Source: Utricularia gibba (Eukaryota > Streptophyta > Magnoliopsida > Lamiales > Lentibulariaceae). Taken from it: a stretch of DNA of 64,000 nucleotides. Every line of letters starts with the position of its first letter. The first letter of the stretch is position 1. The notes under the pieces are model-generated. The model was not told the origin of the DNA. It was given only the letters and a program-made list of their open reading frames with translations, and did not search any database. Both the position numbers and the translations under genes were made by a program. The stretch lies in NCBI GenBank assembly GCA_002189035.1, contig NEEC01000016.1:2131001-2195000 (forward strand), read 5' to 3'. Below, piece by piece: positions 22,716-33,310 of this stretch.

Positions 22716-22735
22716 GAGGTGACACGCGGCGAGGG

Positions 22736-22860
22736 AGTTGTATTAAATGGGTTTAAGATTCATCCCCGAGAAATCGATAAACTCGAAATCAATATAGTGG
22801 CAATTCTGGTTTCTCGGCTTGCCCCGAGAAGGCCAATGCCGGCAAACCAGAGGGGCTGAA
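22736..22860 (+). other. Tat 3' internal end with polypurine tract
   Basis: The last ~125 bp before the right LTR, ending CAGAGGGGCTGAA, a purine-rich tract. The same stretch is recognisable in reverse complement after the inverted LTR of element B (41,383-41,500), so it belongs to the Tat element and not to the Athila insert. Confidence 0.7.
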
Positions 22861-23388
22861 TGATGGGGTATAAATCGGTCGAGGATAATCGATCTCTGAA
22901 AAGGCTGCCAAAAGGAGCTCTGAGGAGACAGCACCTGCCGATAGACCGATATATGTCAGAGATCTGACAGCAGCGGCCGTATGCCGCAGCTTGAAAAGCG
23001 GCCGAATCATAGTAGAGCGCGCAGCGAGCATCTGAAAAGTAAGATTACAGTACAAGTACAAAAAGCGACCGACACCTACAGAAAGGGGGGATTCGGCTAG
23101 ATCGATCTCCTCTATAAATAGGAGAAATTTCGATAGAAGAAAGGGACCCGGGAGAATTCCTCAACTTGTATCATTCTCATCAGCACCTCCATCTAGTGAA
23201 ATTCCCTCCGCCGAGCTCCGATAGCTCCATGGTTTTTCCGCTTTATGGTGCTTTCCACGTAAAACATCCTCGCCTACTTTCACTTTATCTAGTCAGGTCG
23301 ATTAGATCACGGAAAGAAACGATATCTCTGACATCACCCATAACCCAAAAATCGACCCAATCCAGCATACCGATTTTCGTCCTCAACA
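22861..23388 (+). repeat. 3' LTR of Tat element A
   Basis: Starts TGATGGGGTATAAATCGG after the polypurine tract and ends CCTCAACA. The TATA box, CTCTATAAATAGG, is conserved at ~23,110. Confidence 0.9.
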
Positions 23389-23393
23389 AAAAG
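23389..23393 (+). repeat. target site duplication of Tat element A, right
   Basis: AAAAG, identical to 16,879-16,883. Confidence 0.85.
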
Positions 23394-23760
23394 TCAAAAA
23401 TGTTTTTAAAATCCTCACAATATCAACAGTTTTTCTACAAAATTTTGTGTACCCCGTTGCACTTGTTTCAATATATCATAAAAAGAAGATTTTTCAACTA
23501 ATGAAAAAAGAAGTTCATTAAATATCAAATAACACACTATAGTAATTTGAAAAAGTTGACAATTAAAAAAAAATTGGACAATCCCACATTATTATCATCT
23601 CCTAAAAATAATCTAATTTGACAAGACTAAGGTAATTTATTATTATGTTTCTCCTTAACATACCTTTTTTATGTATCGGTTCTCCAATCCTTCTTGAAAG
23701 TGTATTCCTTACAACAATACATGCAAGTAAGTTTTTTTGGGATTAGAAACAATAAAATGA
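23394..23760 (-). pseudogene. hAT transposase N-terminal part with BED finger
   Basis: On the minus strand TCMYCCKEYTFKKDW (near 23,700-23,730) looks like the Cys-x2-Cys half of a BED zinc finger. Further on, NELLFSLVEKSSFYDILKQV occurs at about 23,450-23,530, a hAT N-terminal motif. It would continue directly into TCDGWKGCNN at ~16,830 once the Tat element is removed. Several stops are present. Confidence 0.65.
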
Positions 23761-24420
23761 TCTGTTGGGAACTCATTTGTCACTTTTTGGGATTAGAAAC
23801 AACAAAAATCACTGTTATTTGTCGATTTTTTACGACTAAAATGACTCGACGAGGTAGAAGAAACTATTTTTTGGGAACTAGAAAAAGCATCATGTTAGGG
23901 TAAGGAACTACATTCAAGATCATGCAAAAATTGAAGATTTTTTTCCAAAAATAAATTCTCTATCGTTTTTAAAACACAAGTGTTAATTGTCATTTTCTAG
24001 TTATTTATTAGGTATTATTAGGTGTTAATCTAGTGTTAAATCGCCCAAATTAGGAGTCTTATTATTAAGTATTTGATTATTATTAGAAAATTCCTATTTT
24101 CCTATTTTGTATATATTTTATGTCTTTTTTCTCACACTTTGACGGAGACATGTCAAGAGACCGTCGTGGACTATTGTAGGAGTATTGCAGTGGTCAGACT
24201 CTGAGTTTTCGTGCCTTGTACGCGACTTGGAACGATTGTGGGCGAAAGACTGACACTAGTCAGGGGCCCTGACTTACGGCATGCTAGAGTCTGCAGAAAT
24301 GATTGGGCACTAACTTGCACGCAAAGGAAAGCTGCTAGCGCATGCAAGACAGAAGGAATGATGGGAAGGGGACCCAAAGGAGTTAATGCACATGGGAAAT
24401 GATATAAAAGCCACTTAGAG
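23761..24420. other. hAT 5' region and unassigned sequence
   Basis: AT-rich to ~24,130. Then a segment with TGATATAAAAGCC at ~24,397, TATA-like on the + strand. It may hold a remnant of another LTR. No coding region supported. Confidence 0.35.
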
Positions 24421-24423
24421 CAC

Positions 24424-25455
24424 TTAGTTTCGGACTTTTGAACAATTTTCCTTGTACTTGAGCTTTCCTGGAAATAAACGAAAACGAGAATTAAATAACA
24501 AAACTGGGTCACCTTCCACCAGGTCCTTCTTGCGCAAGTGACTGTCATGCCAAGCCTTTGTTTGTTCCTTGTACAGTTTTGCATTTTCGTAGGCACTCAT
24601 CCTTAGATCGTCCAGCTCTTGGAGTTGCAAGATCCTTTGATCTCCAGCAGCCTTGGCATCCAAATTTAATTCTTTGATAGCCCAATATGCCTTGTGCTCT
24701 AATTCCACAGGCAAGTGACAAGCTTTCCCATAAACCAAGCGATAAGGGGAGGTCCCTAAGGGAGTCTTAAACGCTGTGCGATAAGCCCATAAAGCATCAG
24801 TTATTTTGGTTGCCCAATCCTTGTGGGTTTTAGCCACCGTACGCTCCAGAATTCTCTTCAATTCCCTGTTAGTTACCTCCACTTGTCCGCAGGTTTGTGG
24901 GTGATATGGAGTTGATGCCCTGTGTCTCACTCCATACTTGCGCAAGAGCTTCCGGAATTCTCTTTCAATGAACTGTTTTCCTCCATCACTTATGACATAT
25001 CTTGGGGCTCCAAACCTAAGTAGAATGATCTGTTTGAAGAGCTTAATTGCGGCTCTTCCATCAGTTGCTGGAACTGCAATAGCTTCTGCCCATTTTGAGA
25101 CATAATCCACCGCCACAAGAATTTGAGTGTTGCCATAAGAAGATGGAAAGGGTCCCATAAAATCCAGCCCCCAAACATCGAAAATTTCCACCTCCAGGAT
25201 ATATGTCATGGGTCCTTCATCTCTCCTGGAAATAGAACCTGCATACTGACATGGTTCGCATGCTTGAACAAATGCCCTCACATCATGATTCATGGTGGGC
25301 CAATAAAATCTAGATTGAAGAATTTGAAAGATTGTTTTTGATGCTGCTGCATGCCCTCCATATGGTGATGAATGGCAGCGCCAAATAACGTCCCTTACCT
25401 CCTCTGGTGGTAGGCATCTTCTGATAATTCCATCAGCACAACGTTTGAAAAGCAT
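24424..25455 (-). pseudogene. Athila B integrase
   Basis: A 343-residue open frame covers the zinc-binding part ([26 protein letters not shown]), the catalytic core with Asp in [11 protein letters not shown], Asp in [10 protein letters not shown] and Glu in [15 protein letters not shown], and the C-terminal part to [10 protein letters not shown]. The catalytic triad is intact, but the tail is lost just after GKLK, where related integrases continue with a W-x-GPF motif. It inserted cDNA into the host genome. The start lies upstream of the open frame, across a stop near 25,460. Confidence 0.85.
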
Positions 25456-25763
25456 AGGCTCTTCCCAGAAATAATCCTTCGCTTACGCAAGGAAGCGCTT
25501 CCGCTGGTTGAAGTTCAGATTCTGGGGCAAGACTCCTCCAACGAGATAATTGACAAAATCAGCATACCATGCCAGATTGCCATCTTGGACAGCAAGGATA
25601 CGTTCTATAGGGAAAGAATCATCATTGGGCAACTCCCCCACACTTGTTTCAAGCTGTAGCGTGACAAATGATCAGCCGCTTCATTTTCCTTGCCCTTTTT
25701 GTCACGAATTTCCAGATCAAATTCTTGGAGTAGTATCCATCTTATCAAGCTGGGTTTCGATTC

Positions 25764-26743
25764 CTACTTGCTCAAAAGATATTTCAAGGCAACGTGATCC
25801 GTATGAACAATTACCTTTGCACCCATCAAATAGGACCTGAATTTTTCAATGGCAAAAACAATTGCCAGCAACTCCTTTTCTGTGATTGTGTAGTTTCTTT
25901 GGGCTGCATTGAGAGTTTTGCTAGCATAATAAATCACATGAATTACCTTGTCTTTTTTCTGTCCAAGAATAGCCCTACAGCACAATCACTTGCATCACAC
26001 ATCAATTCAAATGGCAAGGTCCAATCTGGTGGTTGAAGAATGGGTGCAGTAATAAGAGCTTGCTTCAGCGTGTTGAAGGCGTGCACACATTCTGCATCAA
26101 ACCAGAAATCCACGTCTTGCGCAAGCAGCGCTGTTAGTGGGCGAGAAATGTGAGAAAAATTAGCAATAAATCTCCTATAAAATCCTGCATGCCCCAAGAA
26201 GATTCTGATCCCTTTTACCGTAGTTGGTGCTGGTAATTTTTCAATCACCTCGATTTTTGCTGGATCCACTTGAATGCCTTTTGAAGAAATGTGATGTCCA
26301 AACACAATGCCTTCTTCAATCATAAAATGGCACTTCTCCCAATTGAGTACCAGGTTGCACTCAATACACCTCTCCAAAATGATGCCTAAGTTCTGCAAAC
26401 ATGAATCGAAATCAGCCCCATAAACAGATATATCATCCATAAATACCTCCATGATCTTCTCCACGTGTTCTGAAAAAATAGCTGTCATGCAACGCTGAAA
26501 GGTTCCAGGAGCATTGCACAAACCGAATGGCATTCTCTTGTATGCGAAGGTGCCAAAAGGACAAGTAAATGTGGTCTTGTGTTGATCTTCCGGATGAATT
26601 GGAATCTGAAAATATCCAGAATAACCATCAAGGTAACAGTAGAAAGCTTGGTTACTTAACCTTTCCAAAATTTGATCAATAAATGGCAATGGATAATGAT
26701 CCTTTCTGGTGGCATCATTGAGTTTCCGAAAATCAATGCACAT
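25764..26743 (-). pseudogene. Athila B reverse transcriptase core and RNase H
   Basis: The frame 26,743-25,943 runs from MCIDFRKLNDATRKDHYPLP through GYFQIPIHPEDQHKTTF, FGLCNAPGTFQRCM and FMDDISVYG (catalytic Asp pair present) to LPFELMCDASD. RNase H continues in an overlapping frame (25,985-25,764) with YTITEKELLAIVFAIEKF and VIVHTDHVALKYL. One frameshift separates the two. The enzyme copies RNA into DNA and degrades the RNA template. Confidence 0.9.
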
Positions 26744-27222
26744 CCTCTAGCCAGTGACCTTGCGCAAGGGATGAGGTCTCCCTTCTCGTTTTGTGTCACT
26801 ATCATGCCTCCTTTCTTTGGTATGCAGTGCACGGGGCTAACCCATTGGCTGTCTGAACTAGAGTAGATGATATCAGCATCTAACAATTTCAAAATTTCAT
26901 TTTTAATCACCTCCTTTAGCATAGGATTCGCCCGCCTTTGTGGTTGCAAAATTGGTCTTGCTTCAGCTTCCAAATAAATTTGATGGGTGTAGAATTGAGG
27001 GTCAAGTCCTTTTAAGTCGTCGAAGGTGTACCCAATAGCTTGTCTGTGTTTGCGCAAGACATCCAGCAGCGTTTGGGTGTGGTATTCATTCAATCCTGTG
27101 TTAACAATCACGGGATAAGTGTGATCATCCTCAAGAAATTCGTACCTCAATGATGGTGGCAGCTTCTTCAACTCAATTTTTCCTCCAGCATCAAGTTTCT
27201 TCTTTGTTAGCCGAGCCATCAT
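26720..27222 (-). pseudogene. Athila B protease-RT linker and RT N-terminus
   Basis: The 188-residue frame includes a KIELKKLPPSLRYEFL-like connector, TLLDVLRKHRQAIGYTFDDL, then the RT start ILQPQRRANPMLKEVIKNEI and WVSPVHCIPKKGG. It continues into the RT core in another frame, with a frameshift near 26,750. Confidence 0.85.
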
Positions 27223-27255
27223 TGGTGTGTCATCTGGAGTGTCTTCTTATTCATC

Positions 27256-27897
27256 CTATAGAACATTTACTTCCTGAATTTCGCGCAGAAAAACTGCTTG
27301 GGCATGCTCCAGCGTTACAGCATCTTCCGCTTCCCCTTGTGCAAGCTTGTCGCAGTCAAATCGCTTCATTGCTTGATCAACATTGAACTCCAGTTCCTCT
27401 TCTCCAAATCTGAGTGTCAATTTCCCTGCTCTAACATCAATTAAGGCTCCTGCGGTTGCCATAAATGGTCTCCCGAAAATGATTGGCACCTCCACATCAA
27501 GTGCCATATCCAAAACAACAAAATCACAAGGAATAAAATATTTTCCAATTTTTACCGGTATGTTTTCTACCACTCCTTCGGGATTCTTCATGGATTTATC
27601 AGCAAATACCAATTGAATTTTCGTGGTTCTCAACTCTTCAAGATTCAGTGCTTTGAATAAAGAATAAGGCATCAAGCTGATACTTGACCCAAGATCATAT
27701 AAGCACTTCTCAAAATTGCTCCTTCCAATGACACAAGGGACTGAAAAAATTCCAGGAACGGCATGCTTTTGAATCAGCCCCTGTGTAAGAACCGTGCTGT
27801 ATTTCTTGGATAATTCAATAACATCATCATTCTCAATCTTCCTTCGATTGGCCAAAATATCCTTCAAGAATTTCGCATAAGTGAGCATTTGCAGCAT
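27256..27897 (-). pseudogene. Athila B aspartic protease
   Basis: A 213-residue frame with YAKFLKDILANRRKI, FSVPCVIGRSNFEKCLYDLG and SSISLMPYSLFKAL. The active-site triad, usually DLGAS in Athila, reads DLGSS here. PIIFGRPFMATAGALIDVRA follows, the second conserved protease block. It cleaves the gag-pol polyprotein. Only a stop near 27,900 and frame breaks to its neighbours suggest decay. Confidence 0.85.
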
Positions 27898-28089
27898 TTG
27901 TGAGTTTGAGCGGCATTGTTCATCCTGCTTTCAAAAATACAAGTAGTCATACTGAGTTGCTCCATACGCTTACTTACCTCACTCACCTTCTTTAGCTTCT
28001 CCATCACTTCTTTATTAAATCCTTGTTGCTTTTCAATGAATTGCCCTAGCATATCTCGTAAGAATGGTCGTTGGGGCTGCTACTGGTTC

Positions 28090-29800
28090 TAATTTTGGTT
28101 TTGCCAAGTGTTGCCCCGATTTCCCCAATTGTTCCCTTGCGCAGGCACAGAGGTTCCTTGTGCGATTTTCCCTGAAAGTTCACAAAATTAGCATTCGTAC
28201 CTTCCTCTTCTGCCTCACTTTCTGTCTTCTCTGAGGCTGTTTAGACTTGAGCAATGACAGACTGTTTGAGACGGTAGTGTCACGTGGGTTGTCCCGAACT
28301 CCAGTTTTCGAATTCATTGCTGGTTGAGACCATTGTACCTGTCGTTTTGCAAACTCATCAATTACTTCCCAAGCTCTTCTAGGACTTACCTGGTCCATGG
28401 GTCCAACACCCGCATTCAGCAGTCCCTTTGCTTGTGCAGTCAGTCCATCATGAAAGCACATGATCATAGCAGCGGGGCTGAGTCCATGCTTATCCGTGAC
28501 TCGTGTAATTTCCTTAAATCTCTCCCAAGCTGCTGCTATTCCTTCTCCTTCATCCTGTGCAAAATTGGTGATCTCAAACCTGGTGTTAAAATACTTTGTG
28601 GGTTCAAAATATTTGTCCAAAAATGCATCCTCCAATTCTTCCCAAGTGTAAATGGAGTTAGGTGTCAAAGAGTCTAACCATCTCCTTGCTGATCCCCATA
28701 ACTAAAATGGAAATAAACGTAACATGATCACGTCATTGAAGACTCCTCGTTCCACCACCATGTTGCAATACCTAAGAAAAATTGCAATGTGTTCTTTGGG
28801 ATCCTCACCAGGTTCTCCACGAAATTGGCTTTGTTGCACCATGGTGATCAATGAAGGTTGGAGTTGGAATCTCCGCACGTTAATGGCTGGTGCACCAATG
28901 GGACCAGGCTTTCTCGTGTGTCGAAAGTTATCACCTAAAGGGACTTCATCCCAAGGATCAACAGCAAATCTGTTAGCATTCTGCTCCCTGCGCGATGGTT
29001 CCTCGCTTGCGCAGGTGGTTCCCTACGTATTGGTTCTGGTCCTTCCTCTTTGCTAGATGTTTCTTCAGCACGCACATTTCTCCTCGGCATCTGCCTTCGT
29101 CTTCCATGATTTTCCCTTTCAGGGTTTCCTGCAAATTCATACCCCTGCTCGCGATGAGGATTTTGGTTGTCACGTCGATTTGCTCCATTGTAACCCCAAC
29201 GGTCTTCTCCTTCCCACCTTGGAGGAGAGTTCACTCCTCACCTTGGAGTTCGTGGGTTGCTGTTCTGTTCATCATGATGTTGAGGTTCAAAAGCCCTGTT
29301 TCCTTGCCATCCTTGTGCAAGCGTTGATTGCAAACGGTTTTCATTTGTGCCTGCATGCCTGGGCCTTCCTAGACCACGTTCCAGCACCCTCTTGGTTCGT
29401 CCTGGGTCTGATAATGCACCCGTGGTCCCTTCTTGGAGAGTTTCCTTGCCTCGATTTGGTCTCAATCTTACTGCTGTTCGTTCTTGTGCAGGCTCTTGAT
29501 CGGATCCATCGCTACGCCTTCGATATGCCCCTGCACGATTAGCATCAAATCTGCCTATACTGCTCCTTCATTTATCAGCAAGGCTGATCCAATTGCCCTG
29601 TTTGACTGGTGTCTTGGCATCCGTGCTCGTTCGCTATCTGGTTCTGACATCACCAGATAGTCCTCCTCATGTCCAGAATGCCTTCTAGACATGCTTTCCC
29701 TACGTTGCGCTTGCGCTTGACGACCTTCCAACCTAATTCTCCGACAGGTCCGGTCAATTTCCAAGTCCAGCGGATACAGCTCGGTTAAAGCCCTGTGCCT
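28090..29800 (-). pseudogene. Athila B gag
   Basis: The N-terminal part (29,790-29,560) is Arg/Glu-rich. An Arg-rich middle (29,234-28,935) leads into the capsid core: near 28,700-28,860 DPKEHIAIFLRYCNMV, then 28,668-28,180 with SIYTWEELEDAFLDKYFEPT and AAAWERFKEITRVTDKHGL. Stops near 28,700 and frame changes break it. It is the particle-forming protein of the element. Confidence 0.8.
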
Positions 29801-29928
29801 GCGCATGCAACACTGATTTAAAAGCAACTGCTTGTGCAAGTGCGCTAAACAGAATGTCTCGAAAATAACAGAAAAATAAGAAAAAATCAGAAACAAAATC
29901 TGAAAAGAAATTCCAAAGGAATACAACT

Positions 29929-29945
29929 CCCCGGCAACGGCGCCA
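29929..29945 (-). other. primer binding site of Athila B (tRNA-Asp type)
   Basis: On the minus strand TGGCGCCGTTGCCGGGG, six bases from the LTR end. This is the unmutated form of the site at 20,766. Confidence 0.9.
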
Positions 29946-29951
29946 AAAACG

Positions 29952-31148
29952 TGATGGTAATTCTGTAAGTACACAGAAACCGTCGAAGAAATAAAATAAG
30001 ATCGTATCCACAAGAAATTGTTATTGAAATTTTCTTCTCAAAACAAAGAGTTAAAAAAATTGAAAACAAAAGAAAGATTTGGTTTTGAAGACAATAAGAA
30101 AAGTGGCCTTGGATCTAAGATCCACCTTACTTGAAACTCGCCCTTGCGCGTGTGCAAACCTTGAGAACTGATCTGCTTGCGCAAGCTTTGGGGGTGTTAT
30201 GCTAAAGTAGTGCTAGTCGGTGACCATTATAGCACCATCCCTTCTTTTGTGGGATTATGGAATCAACTACGCCACTAGAACCATTTCACCTCTTGTGATA
30301 ACCTATGTTTTCCCCACACCCAAATCTAACCCCTACACCTCACACCTCGTAGACAGATTAGACAAAATGTGTCTTACCAACGATGTCCGATTGAGCCCTT
30401 CTCCTTAGGTGCTTGAGGCCGATCTTTGATTCTCCCACACTCCCTTAGGGTTATATGGTACTAAAGATCACGTTGGTAAAGAAAACGTTGCGAAAAACAG
30501 AATTAGACCTCAAATTAAATGCTGAAAAACATAGTAAGACAGTCATGCGCGCAGGACTTGCGCAAGCAAGACTTCAGAGCAGATCCTCAGCCGCAAGCGC
30601 TCACACGCACATGCTTGACTCTAAACAACAAAAGTTGATGAAAAACGAAGTGAAAGGAATCCAAAACATGCTAGACTTGACTCTAAACCCTAGATTGACT
30701 CTCTGGTCGTCCACCACTTGACTCCCTTCTTTTAGGTCTTCGCGTTTGGATATTTATATAATGGTGGGGATTTGTCGGGCTTCCTTGATGGGCTCACATC
30801 AAATCTTCTATCCGAATCTTCTAAAATTTGATACAAATCTTCTAGGATGAGATCCAAGTTTTCCAAGATAAAATGCGAATCTTATCTTATCCGAGAATCT
30901 TTGACCGAGTCTTCATCTCCGAATAGACCAAATCTTATCCTCCATCAAAGTAGCTCGAAAATCCTCCAAATTATTCCAAATTCGTCCTGAAAAATCACAA
31001 TACACACTTCCCCTCCAAAAAGATCACAGTGGTATGAAAGATATAAAATTCTTTTAAAAACATAAAGAAAGTGGGATAAAAAGAATGCAAAACTCATCTA
31101 AAAAAGTCCTAAAAAACACAAATATAAATGGCACAAAATCACTTATCA
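29952..31148 (-). repeat. 5' LTR of Athila B
   Basis: The left edge TGATGGTAATT lies next to the primer site. The right edge is placed at ATCACTTATCA (31,148) by analogy with the other Athila-type LTR edges; it is followed directly by hAT subterminal sequence (GAACCGAAC). A diverged copy of part of this LTR lies at ~34,600-34,900. Confidence 0.75.
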
Positions 31149-31250
31149 GAACCGAACAAAAAACATACGGTTCTGAAGTCGAAACTAGAACCGAAACCGT
31201 AAGGATGGAGATTTTTCAAAACTGGAACTGTCGGTTTCGGTTTGAACTGA

Positions 31251-31261
31251 TCGCACCTCTA
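31251..31261 (-). repeat. hAT terminal inverted repeat, right
   Basis: TCGCACCTCTA, the reverse complement of the left end TAGAGGTGCGA. Followed by GGGAAGAT at 31,262-31,269, against GGGAAGGT before the left end. Confidence 0.75.
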
Positions 31262-31269
31262 GGGAAGAT

Positions 31270-31974
31270 GCATAGATGACGAGAATTAGGGTAGAATTTG
31301 GTTTGATAGGAATGACTAATCTTACTCAAATTGGGAATAATTTGAATTAGTAACCCAAATGTTGAAGCAATGTAAATTTACTTGATTTTCAAATAGTAAG
31401 AACCAAATAGTGTATACAAAAAAATGTTTAATTTTAGAGATTAATTATATCTCATATGTTAAAAACTAAATATGTAAAATAGTTGAGATCAATTTTAAAA
31501 ATGGAGCATAATTTGTATCAAATAGTTAGGGTTATTTTTATCATTAAATTAAGTAATAGGGATTTATGACGTAATTATCTCATCACATATTTGAACTATT
31601 TCGTAAAAACAAAAACAGAGATTAAAGAAAAACAGCAACAGACCAAATTCGCCCAAAACGCGTTTGAAAAATACAATAAATTCTTATTCGAGGAATCACT
31701 GAGCATCGCCTCTAGTTGTAGCATTTAAAAGTAGCCACGAAGAATCAAATCCTCCTCAGGGTTCCGGTTGCAGCGTTCAAAGTCAGAAGTCTCCCACGTT
31801 GCTTCTCCTAGCAGAATTCGCACCGTCATCTCCAAGGTACTTTGACAACAGCTTTCTCCTCCGCGAGTTGAATCGGATCAATTTTTGCTTTGGTTTGTGA
31901 AAATTCGGATTTATCCAGTGAAAAGAACTTTTTTGTTGATCCTTCGCTTCAATTGGAAGTGAGTTTCACAGAAG
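31270..31974 (+). promoter_or_regulatory. upstream region and 5' UTR of TOM1-like gene
   Basis: About 700 bp between the hAT right end and the start codon; AT-rich to ~31,700, then more mixed. It should hold the core promoter and 5' UTR, but no unambiguous TATA box or splice site was identified. A CTCCAAG/GTACTTTG stretch near 31,836 could be a 5' UTR donor. Confidence 0.4.
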
Positions 31975-33310
31975 ATGAGTGACAACTTGAAGGATAAAGT
32001 AAGCCAGCTAGGTGGGCGATTGAAGGGCTCAGAGGTCGGGCAAAAGATTACTGCCGGAATGACCTCAGTGAGCGTCAGATTCAAGGAGTTGTTCCATAGC
32101 TCGAATCAGACCGACAAGCTTGTCGAGGAAGCCACCTCGGAGGCACTGGATGAACCTGAATGGGGTACCAATCTCCGTCTCTGTGACATGGTGAATCACG
32201 AAACAATCAACGGTGCGGAGCTCATTAGGGGAATTAAGAAAAGGATCGCCTTGAAAAACCCTAGAATTCAGTACTTGGCACTTGTATTGCTCGAAACTGT
32301 GGTGAAAAACTGCGACAAGGCTTTTTCGGAGGTTGCAGCCCGAGGGGTTATTGATGAGATAGTTAAGATGATCGACGATCCCCAGACTGTGCTCAACAAC
32401 CGGAACAAGGCCCTCGTGCTCATTGAATCCTGGGGGGAATCGTCGGATGAGCTACGGTACTTGCCTGTTTTTGAGGAGACCTACAAGGTAATCCTTCAGT
32501 TACTCCCAGGTCAGTAGATACTGAGTGCGCCTTACGCTTGAATGTTTTGTTCTTCATACAGAGTTTACGGTCGAGGGGAGTGCGGTTTCCTGGTCGTGAC
32601 AACGAGAGCCTGGCTCCTATTTTCACCCCGCCAAGATCAGTTCCAGAAACCGAAGCCACCCCTGGGGACCAACTGCATTATGACATCCCTGTTCAAAGCT
32701 TTTCAGCTGATCAAAGAAAGGAAGCATTCGATGTTGCAAGAAACAGTGTGGAGCTTCTAAAGACCATCCTTTCCTCTTCTCCTGAGCAAGATGCTCTGCA
32801 GGTACATCACCCTGGTGCAACCTTGATCAATCGTTTCTAATCCGTGCAGATCATTGCATAAGTTTGCCGCAACTGATTTTGATTGTTTTGCAGGATGACT
32901 TGACCAAAACTGTGTTGCAACAGTGTCGTGAGTCTCAGTACACAGTTCAAAGGATCATTGAAACAGCTGGAGATAACGAGGCGCTGCTTTTTGAAGCGAT
33001 AAACGTGAATGATGAAATCCAGACAGTTGTATGGAAATATGAAGAGATGAAAAAACATGGTGTGGGTAGTAAGATGCCCCAGCCAGCTGTGATTCCTGTA
33101 GCCGTTGAACCTGACGAATTCCCAATGGAAAAAGAAGATGCTCTAATCCGGAAGCCTTCCAGTGCACATCCTAGAAGTCAGGGAGCCAGTAGCAACGATG
33201 ATATGATGGATGATCTTGATGAGATGATCTTTGGTGGGAAAACTGGTGGCACATCACAAGCAGATGCAAAAAAAAAACCGGGCACTAAGGATGATTCGAT
33301 ATCATTCTGA
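31975..33310 (+). CDS. TOM1-like protein (VHS and GAT domains)
   Basis: Three exons: 31,975-32,487, 32,562-32,801 and 32,894-33,310, with GT-AG introns of 74 and 92 bp, encode 389 residues. The lengths of exons 1 and 2 are multiples of three and the frame stays open throughout. Residues ~50-175 form a VHS domain (LVEEATSEALDEPEWGTNLR, YLALVLLETVVKNCDKAF). Residues ~205-300 match a GAT domain (SFSADQRKEAFDVARNSVEL, QCRESQYTVQRIIETAGDNE). The acidic DDMMDDLDEMIFG motif near the C terminus is typical of Arabidopsis TOL1/TOL2-type proteins. The family binds ubiquitinated plasma-membrane cargo and starts ESCRT sorting to the vacuole. The start is supported by the conserved MSDNLKDKV N terminus. 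The gene appears intact. Confidence 0.93.

Larger units (their letters stand above)
20395..22735 (+). mobile_element. Athila fragment embedded in Tat element A
   Basis: It contains the last ~368 bp of an Athila LTR, a tRNA-Asp-type primer site and most of gag, in the same orientation as the host element's LTRs. It lacks both outer ends. The left edge cuts the Tat antisense ORF; the right edge stops within the start of the protease region near 22,715-22,735. There is no target duplication, so it may have been captured by recombination or template switching, or may be a truncated nested insertion. Confidence 0.75.
16884..23388 (+). mobile_element. Tat-type gypsy element A (mosaic, internally deleted)
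   Basis: Two LTRs of ~529 bp in the same orientation, a primer binding site, a polypurine tract and a perfect AAAAG duplication define a complete 6.5-kb insertion in the hAT element. Internally it holds only a gag start, the integrase tail, an antisense ORF and an inserted or captured Athila fragment. Protease, RT, RNase H and most of integrase are missing, so it is non-autonomous. The LTRs differ at roughly 8 percent of sites by eye over their first 300 bp, so the insertion is not recent. Confidence 0.85.
24424..31148 (-). mobile_element. Athila element B, 3'-truncated
   Basis: On the minus strand: LTR (31,148-29,952), tRNA-Asp-type primer site, gag, protease, RT, RNase H, integrase, ending abruptly inside the integrase tail near 24,455. 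No second LTR, polypurine tract or additional ORF is present, so the 3' part was lost. It lies in the hAT element ~113 bp from the hAT right end. The pol domains are the best preserved in the window. Confidence 0.85.
15382..31261 (-). mobile_element. hAT-family DNA transposon, split by two nested retroelements
   Basis: The left end reads TAGAGGTGCGACTAG, and the reverse complement of the right end reads TAGAGGTGCGATCAG, giving 11 identical terminal bases. The 8-bp flanks are GGGAAGGT (15,374-15,381) and GGGAAGAT (31,262-31,269), a target duplication with one mismatch and of the length hAT elements make. Transposase fragments between the ends lie on the minus strand in a consistent order: BED finger near 23.7 kb, body near 16.5 kb, C-terminal dimerisation domain near 15.7 kb. 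With the Tat element (16,884-23,388) and the Athila element (to 31,148) removed, about 2.7 kb remains, a normal hAT size. Confidence 0.8.

Noticed and set aside
29057-29542. 161-aa + strand frame
   Set aside because: Reverse shadow of the Arg-rich gag region of Athila B.
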